Assembly (NCBI RefSeq): GCF_003426775.1
Contig: NZ_QJUG01000034.1
Span: 1 to 51,115, forward strand
DNA: 51,115 nucleotides
Reading direction: 5' to 3'
DNA from: Allorhizocola rhizosphaerae
GTDB lineage: Bacteria; Actinomycetota; Actinomycetes; Mycobacteriales; Micromonosporaceae
Positions 30,802-43,708 of the stretch are shown here, one piece after another. Below the pieces are notes generated by a model. It made no database searches. It saw only the letters and a program-made list of their open reading frames with translations, and was not told where the DNA came from. The stretch's first letter is position 1, and each line of letters starts with the position of its first letter. The translations under genes and the position numbers were made by a program.

Positions 30802-31617
30802 ATGGACTGTCGCGTTCTCGGCCAGCTGGCTGTGCGTTCCGGCACCGTGATCGGTTGCTTGACCGCCCCAAAACCACGTAAGGTCTTGGCGCTGCTCCTG
30901 GTACGCGCCAACCTGGTTGTGCCGATCGAGACGTTAAGCCGCGAGCTGTGGAGCGATGATCCTCCCGCCAGCGCGCACACCACACTGCAGACCTACGTCC
31001 TGCAGGTGCGCCGGATGCTCGCGAAGACCCTCGGCATGGCCTCCGAAGCGGTTGCCCGTGACATCCTCGTCACCACGGCCGACGGCTACGTGCTGCGCGT
31101 CAAACCCGGCGAGCTGGACCTGCACGAGTACGAGCGGCTCGCCGCCGAAGGCCGCGCGGCGCTGGCCGAGCATGACGACGTGCGGGGCTCCCGCCTGCTG
31201 GGCGAGGCGCTCAAGCAATGGCACGACGCCGCGCTGGTCGATGTGCGCCTGGGCCCGGTGCTGAGCGTGGAGGTCGGCCACCTCGAGGAGAGCCGCCTTG
31301 CCACGTGCCAGCTGCGCATCGATGCCGAGTTGCGTCTCAACCGGCACCACACGGTGCTGTGCGAGCTGAGCAGCCTTGCGGCGCAGCATCCGCTGCACGA
31401 AGACCTGCAGGCGCAGTACATGGTGGCCCTCTATCGGGCGGGCCGGCGAACCGACGCGCTCAACGCCTTCCATCGCCTGCGCACCACGCTGCTCGAGGAC
31501 GTCGGTCTGGAACCGTCGCGGCGCATCCACAGCATTCAGCGTGCGATCCTCACCGCCGACCCGGACCTTGACAACTTCGCGCTCTCCATGCGGTACTCGC
31601 CGAACACGACAGCGTGA
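30802..31617 (+). CDS. SARP-family pathway activator with a TTA codon
   Basis: 271 residues from ATG 30802, with GGAGG at 30793-30797; the in-frame extension to 30622 spans the promoter and is rejected. Residues 1-95 form an OmpR-type winged helix (MDCRVLGQLAVRSG...LQTYVLQVRRMLAK). About 100-250 is the BTAD domain (EDVGLEPSRRIHSIQ). It is the short ActII-ORF4/RedD type without ATPase. It is the obvious activator of the divergent PKS operon. Leu45 is encoded by TTA (30934-30936), rare in such genomes, so translation probably depends on the bldA-type tRNA and ties the pathway to development or stationary phase. Confidence 0.92.
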   Translation: MDCRVLGQLAVRSGTVIGCLTAPKPRKVLALLLVRANLVVPIETLSRELWSDDPPASAHTTLQTYVLQVRRMLAKTLGMASEAVARDILVTTADGYVLRVKPGELDLHEYERLAAEGRAALAEHDDVRGSRLLGEALKQWHDAALVDVRLGPVLSVEVGHLEESRLATCQLRIDAELRLNRHHTVLCELSSLAAQHPLHEDLQAQYMVALYRAGRRTDALNAFHRLRTTLLEDVGLEPSRRIHSIQRAILTADPDLDNFALSMRYSPNTTA

Positions 31618-31734
31618 ACCCGCGGCCGGGTCATTGACGATTCAGATCGAGCCCGACCGGATTGGCCGTCGAACTCGACGAGGTTGCGCCACAACGCCTT
31701 GCGACCCCGGCCGAGGGATAGCACCGGCGCCGGG

Positions 31735-32877
31735 TCACTTACCCGCGATCGCGGAATCGTCGCTTGGTTGTGTTGCCGGAGTCTCAACGCTCTCGCGTGG
31801 CGGGCGCATCAGCTGTCGAGGCACCTTGTGCCACCTGATCTGCGAGCGCCGCCGAACCAACCAGTTGGCTGTACGGCTCTGCTGCCATGTGTCTGCAACG
31901 AAACGGTAGAAGCGGTCCGGCAAAAACACGGCGTCAGCGATGATCATCGCGGCGGAGAAGAGCGGGAGTCCCATGAGGACGGCGATGCCGAGATGCATGC
32001 CGAGCATCATCGCCAGGACTGGGTACTTGATTCTGCTGAACAGGACGAACGGGAATGCGACCTGCAACAGGACGGTCATGTAGCAGACGACGGCGACCAG
32101 CAGCGGGAGGCTATCGACAAAGGACGACAGGGTTGGCCATGGCCGGAACAGCTCCTGGTTCAGGACATAGTGCAGTGCGGTGCCGTTGCCCCAGGTTTCG
32201 CCGTGCACCTTGTAGAAGCCGGCAGCCCCATAGAGGATGCAGATCTGGGCGGCGATGATGAACATCGCGCAGTTGTGCAGGACCGTGGTCAACGTCTGGC
32301 GAGCCAAAACCCATCCAGAGGCTGCGTCAGGCCTCGCGCGAAGCCGGTTTCTCCGTGCGTCCAGGGACCACCGCCGCCCACAGGCGGTGAACACGAGGTA
32401 GATGGCCATGAGGATGACGAGATTGTCTCCACCGTCGGTCATGTAGACGGCTCTGGCGTGAAACGAACCCACCACAATCGCGAACAGGATTGACGTCACC
32501 CTCGTTCGCCAGCCAAACATGAACAGTGCCGACGTGAGAATCGCCCCTACGTAGCAGGCTTCGAAATACACACGGTTGTCGGACAGGGTCAAAATGCTCG
32601 CCCAGCCGGTCTGCTCGAACAACTGGTTGGCCAGGCTTGGCGTCCACGGTGAACCCGGACCCCAGATTTCGTCGCGGTGTGAAAACTCCGTCAGCAGAAA
32701 AACCAGGTAGAACAACCCATATCCGATGCGCAGCGCCGCCGCGGCATACAGGGAGACCGGCTGTTCGGTCAGAGCAGTGCCGAGCGCGCTGAGACGGTCG
32801 AATGCTCGCCGCTTGTTCGCCTCTGTCGTGTGCGCACCGGTTGGCTCCAGCCCCGGCATTGCGGGCCTAGCTGTCAT
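31735..32877 (-). CDS. HTTM/SdpB-like multi-pass membrane protein
   Basis: 380 residues from ATG 32877, which overlaps the upstream gene's stop by 11 bp (ATGACAGCTAG); the longer start at 32916 lies inside that gene. Several membrane segments are visible (IGYGLFYLVFLLTEF; YVGAILTSALFMFGW; NLVILMAIYLVFTAC; LLVAVVCYMTVLLQVAF; LGIAVLMGLPLFSAAMII), about seven or eight in all. The pattern, with its conserved His/Gly/Trp loops, is that of the HTTM family related to vitamin-K-dependent gamma-carboxylase, which includes SdpB of the Bacillus sporulation-delaying-peptide system. It is paired with the DUF5819-like gene. Substrate and reaction unknown. Confidence 0.8.
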   Translation of the reverse strand: MTARPAMPGLEPTGAHTTEANKRRAFDRLSALGTALTEQPVSLYAAAALRIGYGLFYLVFLLTEFSHRDEIWGPGSPWTPSLANQLFEQTGWASILTLSDNRVYFEACYVGAILTSALFMFGWRTRVTSILFAIVVGSFHARAVYMTDGGDNLVILMAIYLVFTACGRRWSLDARRNRLRARPDAASGWVLARQTLTTVLHNCAMFIIAAQICILYGAAGFYKVHGETWGNGTALHYVLNQELFRPWPTLSSFVDSLPLLVAVVCYMTVLLQVAFPFVLFSRIKYPVLAMMLGMHLGIAVLMGLPLFSAAMIIADAVFLPDRFYRFVADTWQQSRTANWLVRRRSQIRWHKVPRQLMRPPRESVETPATQPSDDSAIAGK

Positions 32878-33547
32878 TGGACACCGCCCACCACGGGAGC
32901 AACCTGACATCGGCAACGGGACGCGGCGCCGGGCGGGAATTTCCCACTTCGGCCGGCCTCGCGATCGGCTTGGTGATCACGCGCAATTGGATGGCCTCGA
33001 AGGGCGCCCGGCGGTGAGCGGTGAGCCGCTGCACGGCTATGTTGCGCAAGTATTGCTGGATCATCATTGCACGTTCCGAGTGTGGCTGATCGTCGTTGCC
33101 ATGAGTTTCGAGGTAGGCGACCCAGGCGCGGCGTAGCATGTTGTGGTTGGTATGACTGGGGAAGGGATTGTTCTCGATGGCGGCGTAGTCCACGGCGCTC
33201 AGGTCGAACCAGTCGCTGACCTTAGCGACACCGTCTTTGGTGGTCCGCGTCCGCACTGATATTTGCCGGGTGGCTGTTTCCGGATCCGGGGCGAACAATC
33301 GCCAGTTCTGTTCAAAGAACGGGTTGACCCATGCATCGATCTGCGCGCCATACCGCTTCGTGATCTCGTTCGGCGGGGCGACATGCAGAAACACCAATGC
33401 GATGTGCACAAGGGACACGACCACGCACACAGCCACGGCGATTCCCATCACTGCGTTCAAAAACTGCGGCGGTTCCGCCTGCTGCACGCCGCCGGTGCTC
33501 GCAAGGTCGGCCGTCCGCGGGGCGGTTTCTTCGCGTTGTGTACTCAT
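32867..33547 (-). CDS. DUF5819-like membrane-anchored partner of the HTTM protein
   Basis: 226 residues from ATG 33547; a TTG start at 33574 is less likely. One N-terminal membrane segment (about 35-60, AVMGIAVAVCVVVSLVHIAL) is followed by an extracytoplasmic domain with FFEQNWRLFAPDP, a block that recalls SdpA and DUF5819 proteins. These nearly always precede an HTTM gene, as here with an 11-bp overlap. In Bacillus, SdpA and SdpB together mature a secreted peptide toxin, and a similar two-component maturation or modification role is inferred. No SdpC-like precursor is seen next to it. The terminator hairpin at 33721-33754 separates it from the ice-binding-like gene, so it may have its own promoter. 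Confidence 0.75.
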   Translation of the reverse strand: MSTQREETAPRTADLASTGGVQQAEPPQFLNAVMGIAVAVCVVVSLVHIALVFLHVAPPNEITKRYGAQIDAWVNPFFEQNWRLFAPDPETATRQISVRTRTTKDGVAKVSDWFDLSAVDYAAIENNPFPSHTNHNMLRRAWVAYLETHGNDDQPHSERAMMIQQYLRNIAVQRLTAHRRAPFEAIQLRVITKPIARPAEVGNSRPAPRPVADVRLLPWWAVSNDS

Positions 33548-33720
33548 GTCACCCGTCGCACGTCTGCAATCCAACCCTTTGTCATGCGCGACAGCGCCTT
33601 TCGTTCTCTCGCAGGTGTCAGTGGTTGAGACCGGCTCGCGGCCAATCTCGGCGGGATGTGGGCAGCTCCAGGGATTTCGGCTGCACGTTTCCCACGTCCC
33701 GCCTCGCTCAGGTCACGGCC

Positions 33721-33754
33721 GCGCGCGGCGGCGTCCGCAAGCACCGCCGCGCGC
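33721..33754 (-). terminator. Terminator hairpin after the ice-binding-like gene
   Basis: Perfect 11-bp GC-only inverted repeat (33721-33731 and 33744-33754) with a 12-base loop, 27 bp beyond the stop codon at 33782. It could attenuate read-through into the DUF5819-like gene. Confidence 0.7.
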
Positions 33755-33781
33755 TCAGTTTGCGCCAACCGTCGAGGACGG

Positions 33782-35122
33782 CTAGCTGCGCTTCACCTTC
33801 TTGCCGTGGCCGCCGTGACCTCCACGGTGACCGCCGTTGCCATCGTCGTCACCGCCGTGACCACCATGACCGCCGTGGTGACCGCCGTGGTGACCGCCGT
33901 TGCCATCGTCGTCACCGCCGTGGTGACCGCCGTTGCCGTCATCGTCACCGCCGTGGTGACCGCCGTAGCCGCCGTGACCGCCATGACCGCCGTAGCCGCC
34001 ATGACCGCCGTAGCCGCCGTAGCCGCCGTGACCGCCGTAGCCGCCATGACCGCCGTAGCCGCCGTGCATTCCGCCATGACCGCCGTGAGCGCCACCGTGC
34101 ATTCCGCCGTGAGCGCCACCGTGCACGCCACCGACCACTCCGCCTTGCACCCCGCCGTTGTTGTTGCCGCCTGTCGTGCCCCCCAGCACGCCACCCAGAA
34201 CGCCGCCCAGAACGCCTCCGAGCACACCGCCCAGTATCCCGCCGACGATCCCGCCGTTCGTGGTGCCGCCGACGACCCCGCCGTTCGTGGTACCGCCGAC
34301 CACCCCGCCGTTCGTGGTACCGCCGTTCGTGGTACCGCCGACGACCCCGCCGTTCGTCGTGCCGCCGGTGGTCCCGCCTGGCGCGCAAATAGACCGCGTG
34401 ATGACGTTGGTATCCAACGTCACGGAACCGTTGCGTGCCAACGCCCGGCCCTCGATGTCGGTACCCGTCTGGACGGCGATTGAGGTCAGAGCCATGATAT
34501 TGCCCACGAAGTCGGAGTTCGTGCCGATGGTTGCCGAGCTTCCGACCTGCCAGAAGACGTTGCAGGGCGCCGCACCGTTGATCAGGCTTACCGTACTGTT
34601 GGAAGCGGTGATCAGAGTCGATGCGATCTGGAATATCCACACCGCATTGGGGTCGCCTTGGGCATTCAGCGTCAGCGTGCCGGTGAGTTGCGCGGTGCCG
34701 GGCAAACGGTAGACACCTGGGATCAGAGTGAGCCCCCCGAGCTCCGGGGAGGGGAGGAAAAAGTCAGGGGCTTGGCCCGCGGCGTTGAGGTATCCCGCGG
34801 TCAGATCGGACTGTGCCTGAGCAGCCACCGCGTCCGCAACATGAATTTCTCCGTTCACGATTCCGGGCGGGAAGCCGGTTACCGACGTCCCGGGACTGAC
34901 GCCAAGGTCGCCGTTGATCACCGACGGGCCGGTGTTGGTCACGGACTCGCCGCCCAACACGGCGAAGCTGGTCGCGGCGCCGAGAGGTACGAACGTGGCA
35001 ATGGCATCTGCGCGTGTCGGTACCAAGACCAGCGCAGCTGCTGCCGTCACCGTCGTGACGGCAGCAGCCAACCACATGGAGCGTGAGCGCCGACGAGGCG
35101 CTGTCGAGACTTCAAGTGTCAT
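33782..35122 (-). CDS. Secreted ice-binding-like (DUF3494) protein with Gly/His-rich C-terminal tail
   Basis: 446 residues from ATG 35122, with TAGGAG eight bases upstream; the in-frame extension to 35266 has no ribosome site. Signal peptide about 1-40 (AAAVTTVTAAAALVLVPTRADA). About 41-245 is a DUF3494 beta-solenoid: LGAATSFAVLGGESVTNTG, INGDLGVSPGTSVTGF, GVYRLPGTAQLTGTLTL and VFWQVGSSATIGTNSDFVG are hallmark blocks. From about 250 the protein is low complexity: GGTTNGGVV units, then GGVLGG, then GGHGGYGGH with DDDGNGGHH inserts, ending KKVKRS. No LPxTG motif. The solenoid family includes antifreeze adhesins, but many soil members have no shown ice binding; a surface or matrix adhesin role fits equally. 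The His-rich tail may bind metal ions. Confidence 0.82.
   Translation of the reverse strand: MTLEVSTAPRRRSRSMWLAAAVTTVTAAAALVLVPTRADAIATFVPLGAATSFAVLGGESVTNTGPSVINGDLGVSPGTSVTGFPPGIVNGEIHVADAVAAQAQSDLTAGYLNAAGQAPDFFLPSPELGGLTLIPGVYRLPGTAQLTGTLTLNAQGDPNAVWIFQIASTLITASNSTVSLINGAAPCNVFWQVGSSATIGTNSDFVGNIMALTSIAVQTGTDIEGRALARNGSVTLDTNVITRSICAPGGTTGGTTNGGVVGGTTNGGTTNGGVVGGTTNGGVVGGTTNGGIVGGILGGVLGGVLGGVLGGVLGGTTGGNNNGGVQGGVVGGVHGGAHGGMHGGAHGGHGGMHGGYGGHGGYGGHGGYGGYGGHGGYGGHGGHGGYGGHHGGDDDGNGGHHGGDDDGNGGHHGGHHGGHGGHGGDDDGNGGHRGGHGGHGKKVKRS
33800..34385 (-). repeat. Tandem coding repeats of the Gly/His-rich tail
   Basis: 33800-34110 is built of 9- and 18-bp units encoding GGH/GGYGGH. About 34180-34245 encodes GGVLGG units. 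About 34245-34385 repeats a 27-bp unit encoding GGVVGGTTN. The near-identical codons show recent expansion, so copy number may vary between strains. The repeat also creates long open but meaningless frames on the other strand. Confidence 0.8.
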
Positions 35123-35930
35123 ATGAGAAACTCCTACGGCAATGTGCGCTTTCTGAATATCGCTCAGGAAGCGTGTCGTGAACCCGCTAAAAGGTGCCCG
35201 CATCTTCGATCTCCCACATGACGCACCGCAGGTAGGCGCACACGGAGCCGATCCAAGAGTAGGCAAAGCGGATATTACTGGACAAATGGCTGCTCACAAT
35301 GACAATGAGGGGCGAGTTGAACCGACCAGTTCTTGGCGGTTCCTAGCCGCATCCGGAACCGATATCCGCGCACCCATGACCCCTACCGCGTGCGGAAACG
35401 CTTCACTTCACGCCCGACCTGGCCCATCACTTGGCAATGACCGTGGCCTGGGCGTCCGGTGGCAGAACCGCAACGACGCGATGCCGGTCCTGCTGCGCCG
35501 GTTCAACCCCGGTACTACTGGGCTGGTGCACCTACTTGCGGTCCGGAGTGTCCAGTGGGCTGAATCCGACACAAACACCACGGCATCACCTGGAAGGAAA
35601 TGTGACGCCGCTTCTGCGGCGGAGGCTGGTGGCCGACGCTGTGGTCGAACACGAGGTCCAAATTGGACACGATCGAACAGGTGACGGCGATGGAGAAGAT
35701 CGGCCACGACGCCCAGGCCCAAGGCAGGCCCGGTTCCGGCCGGAGATGAGAGCGTTCTGCCGAGTGTTGACCGTGCGGTTCAGCGTTATGGCGTCCGGTC
35801 GTGAGGGCTCAGGGCTGGAAACCGTCGGCGAGTCGCAGCGAGATGGCCGCTGGTAGGTAAACCAAGCAGCACGTCGGCGTCACCGCCGGAGAGTCCCTCA
35901 CCCGTGACGAGTCCGTCGGCTCGGGTGGGT
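35123..35930. other. Intergenic region between the ice-binding-like gene and gltD
   Basis: 808 bp without a gene I can support. The left end holds the promoter of the ice-binding-like gene. Several open frames of 100-170 codons exist on both strands, but none has a ribosome site, family motif or convincing composition. A loose CG-rich dyad (CACCCG...CGGGTG, about 35900-35930) might end the gltD transcript. I see no insertion sequence ends. Confidence 0.45.
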
Positions 35931-37389
35931 TCAGCGTGCGGCGAGGGCGACCGTGTCCGGACGGATCGGGGCCGGCAGAGCCGACGACCCGGACAGGTAG
36001 GCGTCGACCGCCGCCGCGGCAGCCCGTCCTTCGGCGATGGCCCACACGATCAACGACTGTCCGCGCCCGGCGTCACCGGCGATGAACACACCGTCGGTTG
36101 TGGACCTCCAACCGGCGTCACGGATCGCCCGACCGCGCGAATCCACCTCGACACCGAGGGCTTCCAGGAAGCCGCCCTTGGCCGCGTCACCGATGGACAC
36201 AAAGCCCATCGCCAGCAGCACCAGGTCTGCTGGGATCTCGCGTTCGGTTCCCTCGACCTTGTAGAACCTGCCGTCGAACATCTCGACCTCGTGCAGCGCG
36301 AGCGCCCGCACATTGCCGTGCTCGTCGCCCACGAACCTCTCGGTATTGACAGCGAACAGTCGCTCGCCGCCCTCCTCGTGGGCGCTGGAGGTGCGGTAGA
36401 TCAACGGCCAGGTGGGCCACGGGGTGGAGTCGGGGCGCAGGTCGACCGGCCGCGGCATGATTTCCAGCTGCGTCACGCTCCTGGCGCCTTGGCGATGGGC
36501 GGTCCCGAGGCAGTCGGCTCCGGTGTCACCACCGCCTATGATCACCACATGCTTTCCTGCCGCGTCGATCGGCGACGAGTCAAAATCGCCGAGTTGTACG
36601 CGGTTGGCCGGCACCAGATACTCCATTGCCGAATAGATGCCTGCCAGCTCGCGGCCTGGCACCGGAAGGTCACGCGGAACCGTTGCCCCTGTGGCGATCA
36701 CGACCGCGTTGAACTCCGCACGTAGTTGCTCGGCGGTGAGGTCGGTGCCGACGTGGACGCCGGTGAGGAACCGGGTGCCTTCGGCCTCCATCTGCGCCAG
36801 CCGCCGATCGAGGTGCCGCTTCTCCATCTTGAACTCCGGGATGCCATATCGCAGCAGCCCGCCTATGCGGTCGGCGGATTCGTACACGGTCACCTCGTGG
36901 CCGGCGCGGGTCAGCTGCTGAGCGGCGGCCAGCCCGGCCGGGCCGGAGCCGACCACCGCGACCTTCATCCCGGACAGCCACGCCGGAATCTGCGGCGCGA
37001 CCCAGCCCTCGGCCCAGGCCCGGTCGATGATCTCGACCTCGACCTGCTTGATGGTGACCGCGTCGGAGTTGATGCCGAGCACGCACGCGGCTTCACACGG
37101 AGCGGGGCACAGCCGCCCGGTGAACTCAGGGAAATTGTTGGTCGCGTGCAGCCGGTCGCTGGCAGCACGCCAGCTGTCGGTGCGCACCAGGTCGTTCCAC
37201 TCCGGAATGAGGTTCCCGAGCGGGCAGCCGTTGTGGCAGAAAGGGATCCCGCAGTCCATGCAGCGACCCGCCTGGGTCTGGAGCTTGTCGGGTGCGAACG
37301 GCTGGTAAACCTCGCGCCAGTCAGAGATCCGGACCTCCACCGGGCGGCGCTTGGGCAGCTCCCGGCCGTTCTTCATGAATCCAGTGGGA

Positions 37390-37397
<8 letters not shown>
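35931..37397 (-). CDS. gltD: Glutamate synthase (NADPH) small subunit
   Basis: 488 residues from GTG 37397, overlapping the gltB stop by 8 bp. The N-terminal Cys clusters [17 protein letters not shown] and [12 protein letters not shown] bind two 4Fe-4S centres. The FAD motif is [17 protein letters not shown], the NADPH motif [15 protein letters not shown], and the C-terminal FAD contact [18 protein letters not shown]. It passes electrons from NADPH to GltB for conversion of 2-oxoglutarate plus glutamine to two glutamates. Full length for the family. A housekeeping nitrogen-assimilation gene. Confidence 0.97.
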
Positions 37398-41934
<4,537 letters not shown>

Positions 41935-42114
41935 GTGTCGGCTCCTGACAAACGTCATGGCCAGCGTGGCTGTGATCATGAGTTCGGCGGGACGACATCG
42001 GCCCAGTAAATTCCCTGGAGCGTACACAATGACCCGCGAATTCGTAAGGCAGCAACTATGCCTACGATGGGTAAGACACCCTCAAGGCGTAACCGGGAAC
42101 CGCAGTGACGCCGC

Positions 42115-43005
42115 CTACCGGAGGCGCTCGGCGATCGCGGCCAGTGCTCGCCAGTCGTCGGCGAGCGGCTTCTCGTCCCGCGGGTGGTCGGGGTTTGGGT
42201 CGAGCACCACGTAGGTGCTGCCGAGGTCGATGAGCTCGCGCACGTCGGCGCACACCTGGGCCAGGCTGCCCTCGCCCGCCCGCCGTTCACGGAGGTCGCC
42301 GGCGGTGAGCCGGGCCCGGATGCGGGGTGCGAGTGCGGGCATCGGCCTTCCGGCTTCGGCGGACGCGACCCGTAACGACGGCACGCCCACCTCGCGTAGC
42401 CACGCAGGCTCCCGATTGATTGGGTGCCAGGCCTCCCCGAACCGGGCCGCCCGCCGGATCGCGGCAGGGCTGGACCCGCCGACCCAGACCGGCGGGTGTG
42501 GCGTCTGCGCGGGCCGCGGTCCGGTGCGGACGTCGCGGTAATCGGCGAATTGGCCGTCGAGTGACACCACGTCTTCGGTCCAGGCCGCGATGATGGCGGC
42601 CAGATATTCGTCGGTCACCGCTCCCCGCTTCGCGAACGGGATGCCCAGGGCATGGTACTCAGGCTCGGACCATCCGATCCCGACGCCGAGCACGAAACGC
42701 CCGTCGGCGAACCTGTCGATGTTAGCCGCCATCCGGGCCACCAGCAGCGGGTGCCGGTACGGCAGCACAGCGACGCTGGTTCCCAACTGGAGCGTGGAGG
42801 TGAGGCCGGCAAGCCACGAGAGCGTGGCGAACGGGTCGTAGAACGGCGCCGGGTAGATCTCGTTGACGTCCGGGGTCGGCGCTACATGGTCGGACAGCAT
42901 CGCGATCCCGAACCCGTGCTCCTCTGCGAAGCGGGCCCAGCCGACCAGGTGCTCCGGCGTAGCGGTCGGCCCGAAGTTGCGGATGTTGAGGCCGAGGACC
43001 GTCAC
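42115..43005 (-). CDS. LLM-class (F420-type) flavin oxidoreductase
   Basis: 296 residues from GTG 43005, overlapping the deaminase stop by 4 bp. It shows the luciferase-like TIM-barrel pattern: WARFAEEHGFGIAMLSDHV, LTSTLQLGTSVAVLPYRHP, RFVLGVGIGWSEPEYHALG and HPPVWVGGSSPAAIRRAARFGEAWHP. In actinomycetes such proteins mostly use coenzyme F420. Substrate unknown. Expression is coupled to the deaminase, which hints at a shared pathway, but no partner enzyme identifies it. Confidence 0.88.
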   Translation of the reverse strand: MTVLGLNIRNFGPTATPEHLVGWARFAEEHGFGIAMLSDHVAPTPDVNEIYPAPFYDPFATLSWLAGLTSTLQLGTSVAVLPYRHPLLVARMAANIDRFADGRFVLGVGIGWSEPEYHALGIPFAKRGAVTDEYLAAIIAAWTEDVVSLDGQFADYRDVRTGPRPAQTPHPPVWVGGSSPAAIRRAARFGEAWHPINREPAWLREVGVPSLRVASAEAGRPMPALAPRIRARLTAGDLRERRAGEGSLAQVCADVRELIDLGSTYVVLDPNPDHPRDEKPLADDWRALAAIAERLR

Positions 43006-43478
43006 GCTGCGGCCCTGCCCTGCCGGTACCGCCGGAACGGCTCGGCGGCACCGTCGGTGGGCAAGTGCACTATCTGCTCCGGTGCCAGTCCCCGCGCGGC
43101 TGCCTGCATGCGCCCGAGCAGATCAGTGGGATCGAGCGTGGCCGGGTAGCCCAGGTCGGGCACATCCTCCTTGGCTGCGGCGTAGACGATGCGGCCCACC
43201 CGGGCCACGGCGGCCGCGCTGTGGCACAGCACGCACGGCTCGCAACTGGACATCACCGTGGCTCCACCCAAATCCAGCGTGCCCAGCGTGCGGCAGGCGG
43301 CGCGGATCGCGGCCACCTCGGCGTGTGCGGTCGGGTCCTGATCGCGCAATGCCGTGTTCACACCGGTCGCCACCACGTTCCCTCCGTGGACGACAAGCGC
43401 CCCGAATGGCAGCTGGCCGGCGTCGGCGTTGGCAACGGCCAGCCGGACCGCCTCCCGCAAAAGATCCCGCTCATCCAT
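43002..43478 (-). CDS. Nucleoside/nucleobase deaminase, cytidine-deaminase superfamily
   Basis: 158 residues from ATG 43478; the in-frame extension to 43715 crosses the divergent rtcB promoter and is rejected. Zinc-site motifs are HAEVAAI (His ligand plus catalytic Glu) and SSCEPCVLC (two Cys ligands). Length and the EPCVLCHSA variant fit guanine-deaminase or nucleoside-deaminase types more than tRNA-specific TadA, whose motif is usually EPCxMC. There is no good Shine-Dalgarno before the ATG. It overlaps the LLM oxidoreductase gene by 4 bp. Confidence 0.85.
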   Translation of the reverse strand: MDERDLLREAVRLAVANADAGQLPFGALVVHGGNVVATGVNTALRDQDPTAHAEVAAIRAACRTLGTLDLGGATVMSSCEPCVLCHSAAAVARVGRIVYAAAKEDVPDLGYPATLDPTDLLGRMQAAARGLAPEQIVHLPTDGAAEPFRRYRQGRAAA

Positions 43479-43708
43479 GAGGGGTGAGCCTAGCGCGATC
43501 CATGCCGGGTCAGGCCGCTGAAATCCGTGAAGCGGAGGCACAAGTCGGCCACCGGCATTCGAACAAATCCCCGCGCCGCTGCAACGACTATCGCCGCCAG
43601 TCGTGCCCACTCGCAACAATGCGGCAGGTGATATTGGATAGCCAGTCTGGTGTGGACCCGGCAGACTCTTGCGTTGGCGCTCACCCGCGAAGAGGAAGGA
43701 GAGGTGTG

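Noticed and set aside
33544-33768. A 74-codon frame between the ice-binding-like gene and the DUF5819-like gene, considered as an SdpC-like precursor
   Set aside because: TTG start without a ribosome site, no signal peptide or hydrophobic hairpin, and it spans the terminator hairpin.
33800-34385. CRISPR array in the tandem-repeat stretch
   Set aside because: Units are 9-27 bp, contiguous, without unique spacers, and they keep one reading frame encoding Gly/His repeats.
33656-34483. Plus-strand low-complexity frames (AVVTAV-like) opposite the Gly/His tail
   Set aside because: They arise from the tandem repeats on the minus strand; no start signal or family.
35178-35856. Plus-strand frames of 140-170 codons considered as a decayed transposase
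   Set aside because: No DDE or HTH motif, no inverted-repeat ends or target duplication seen.
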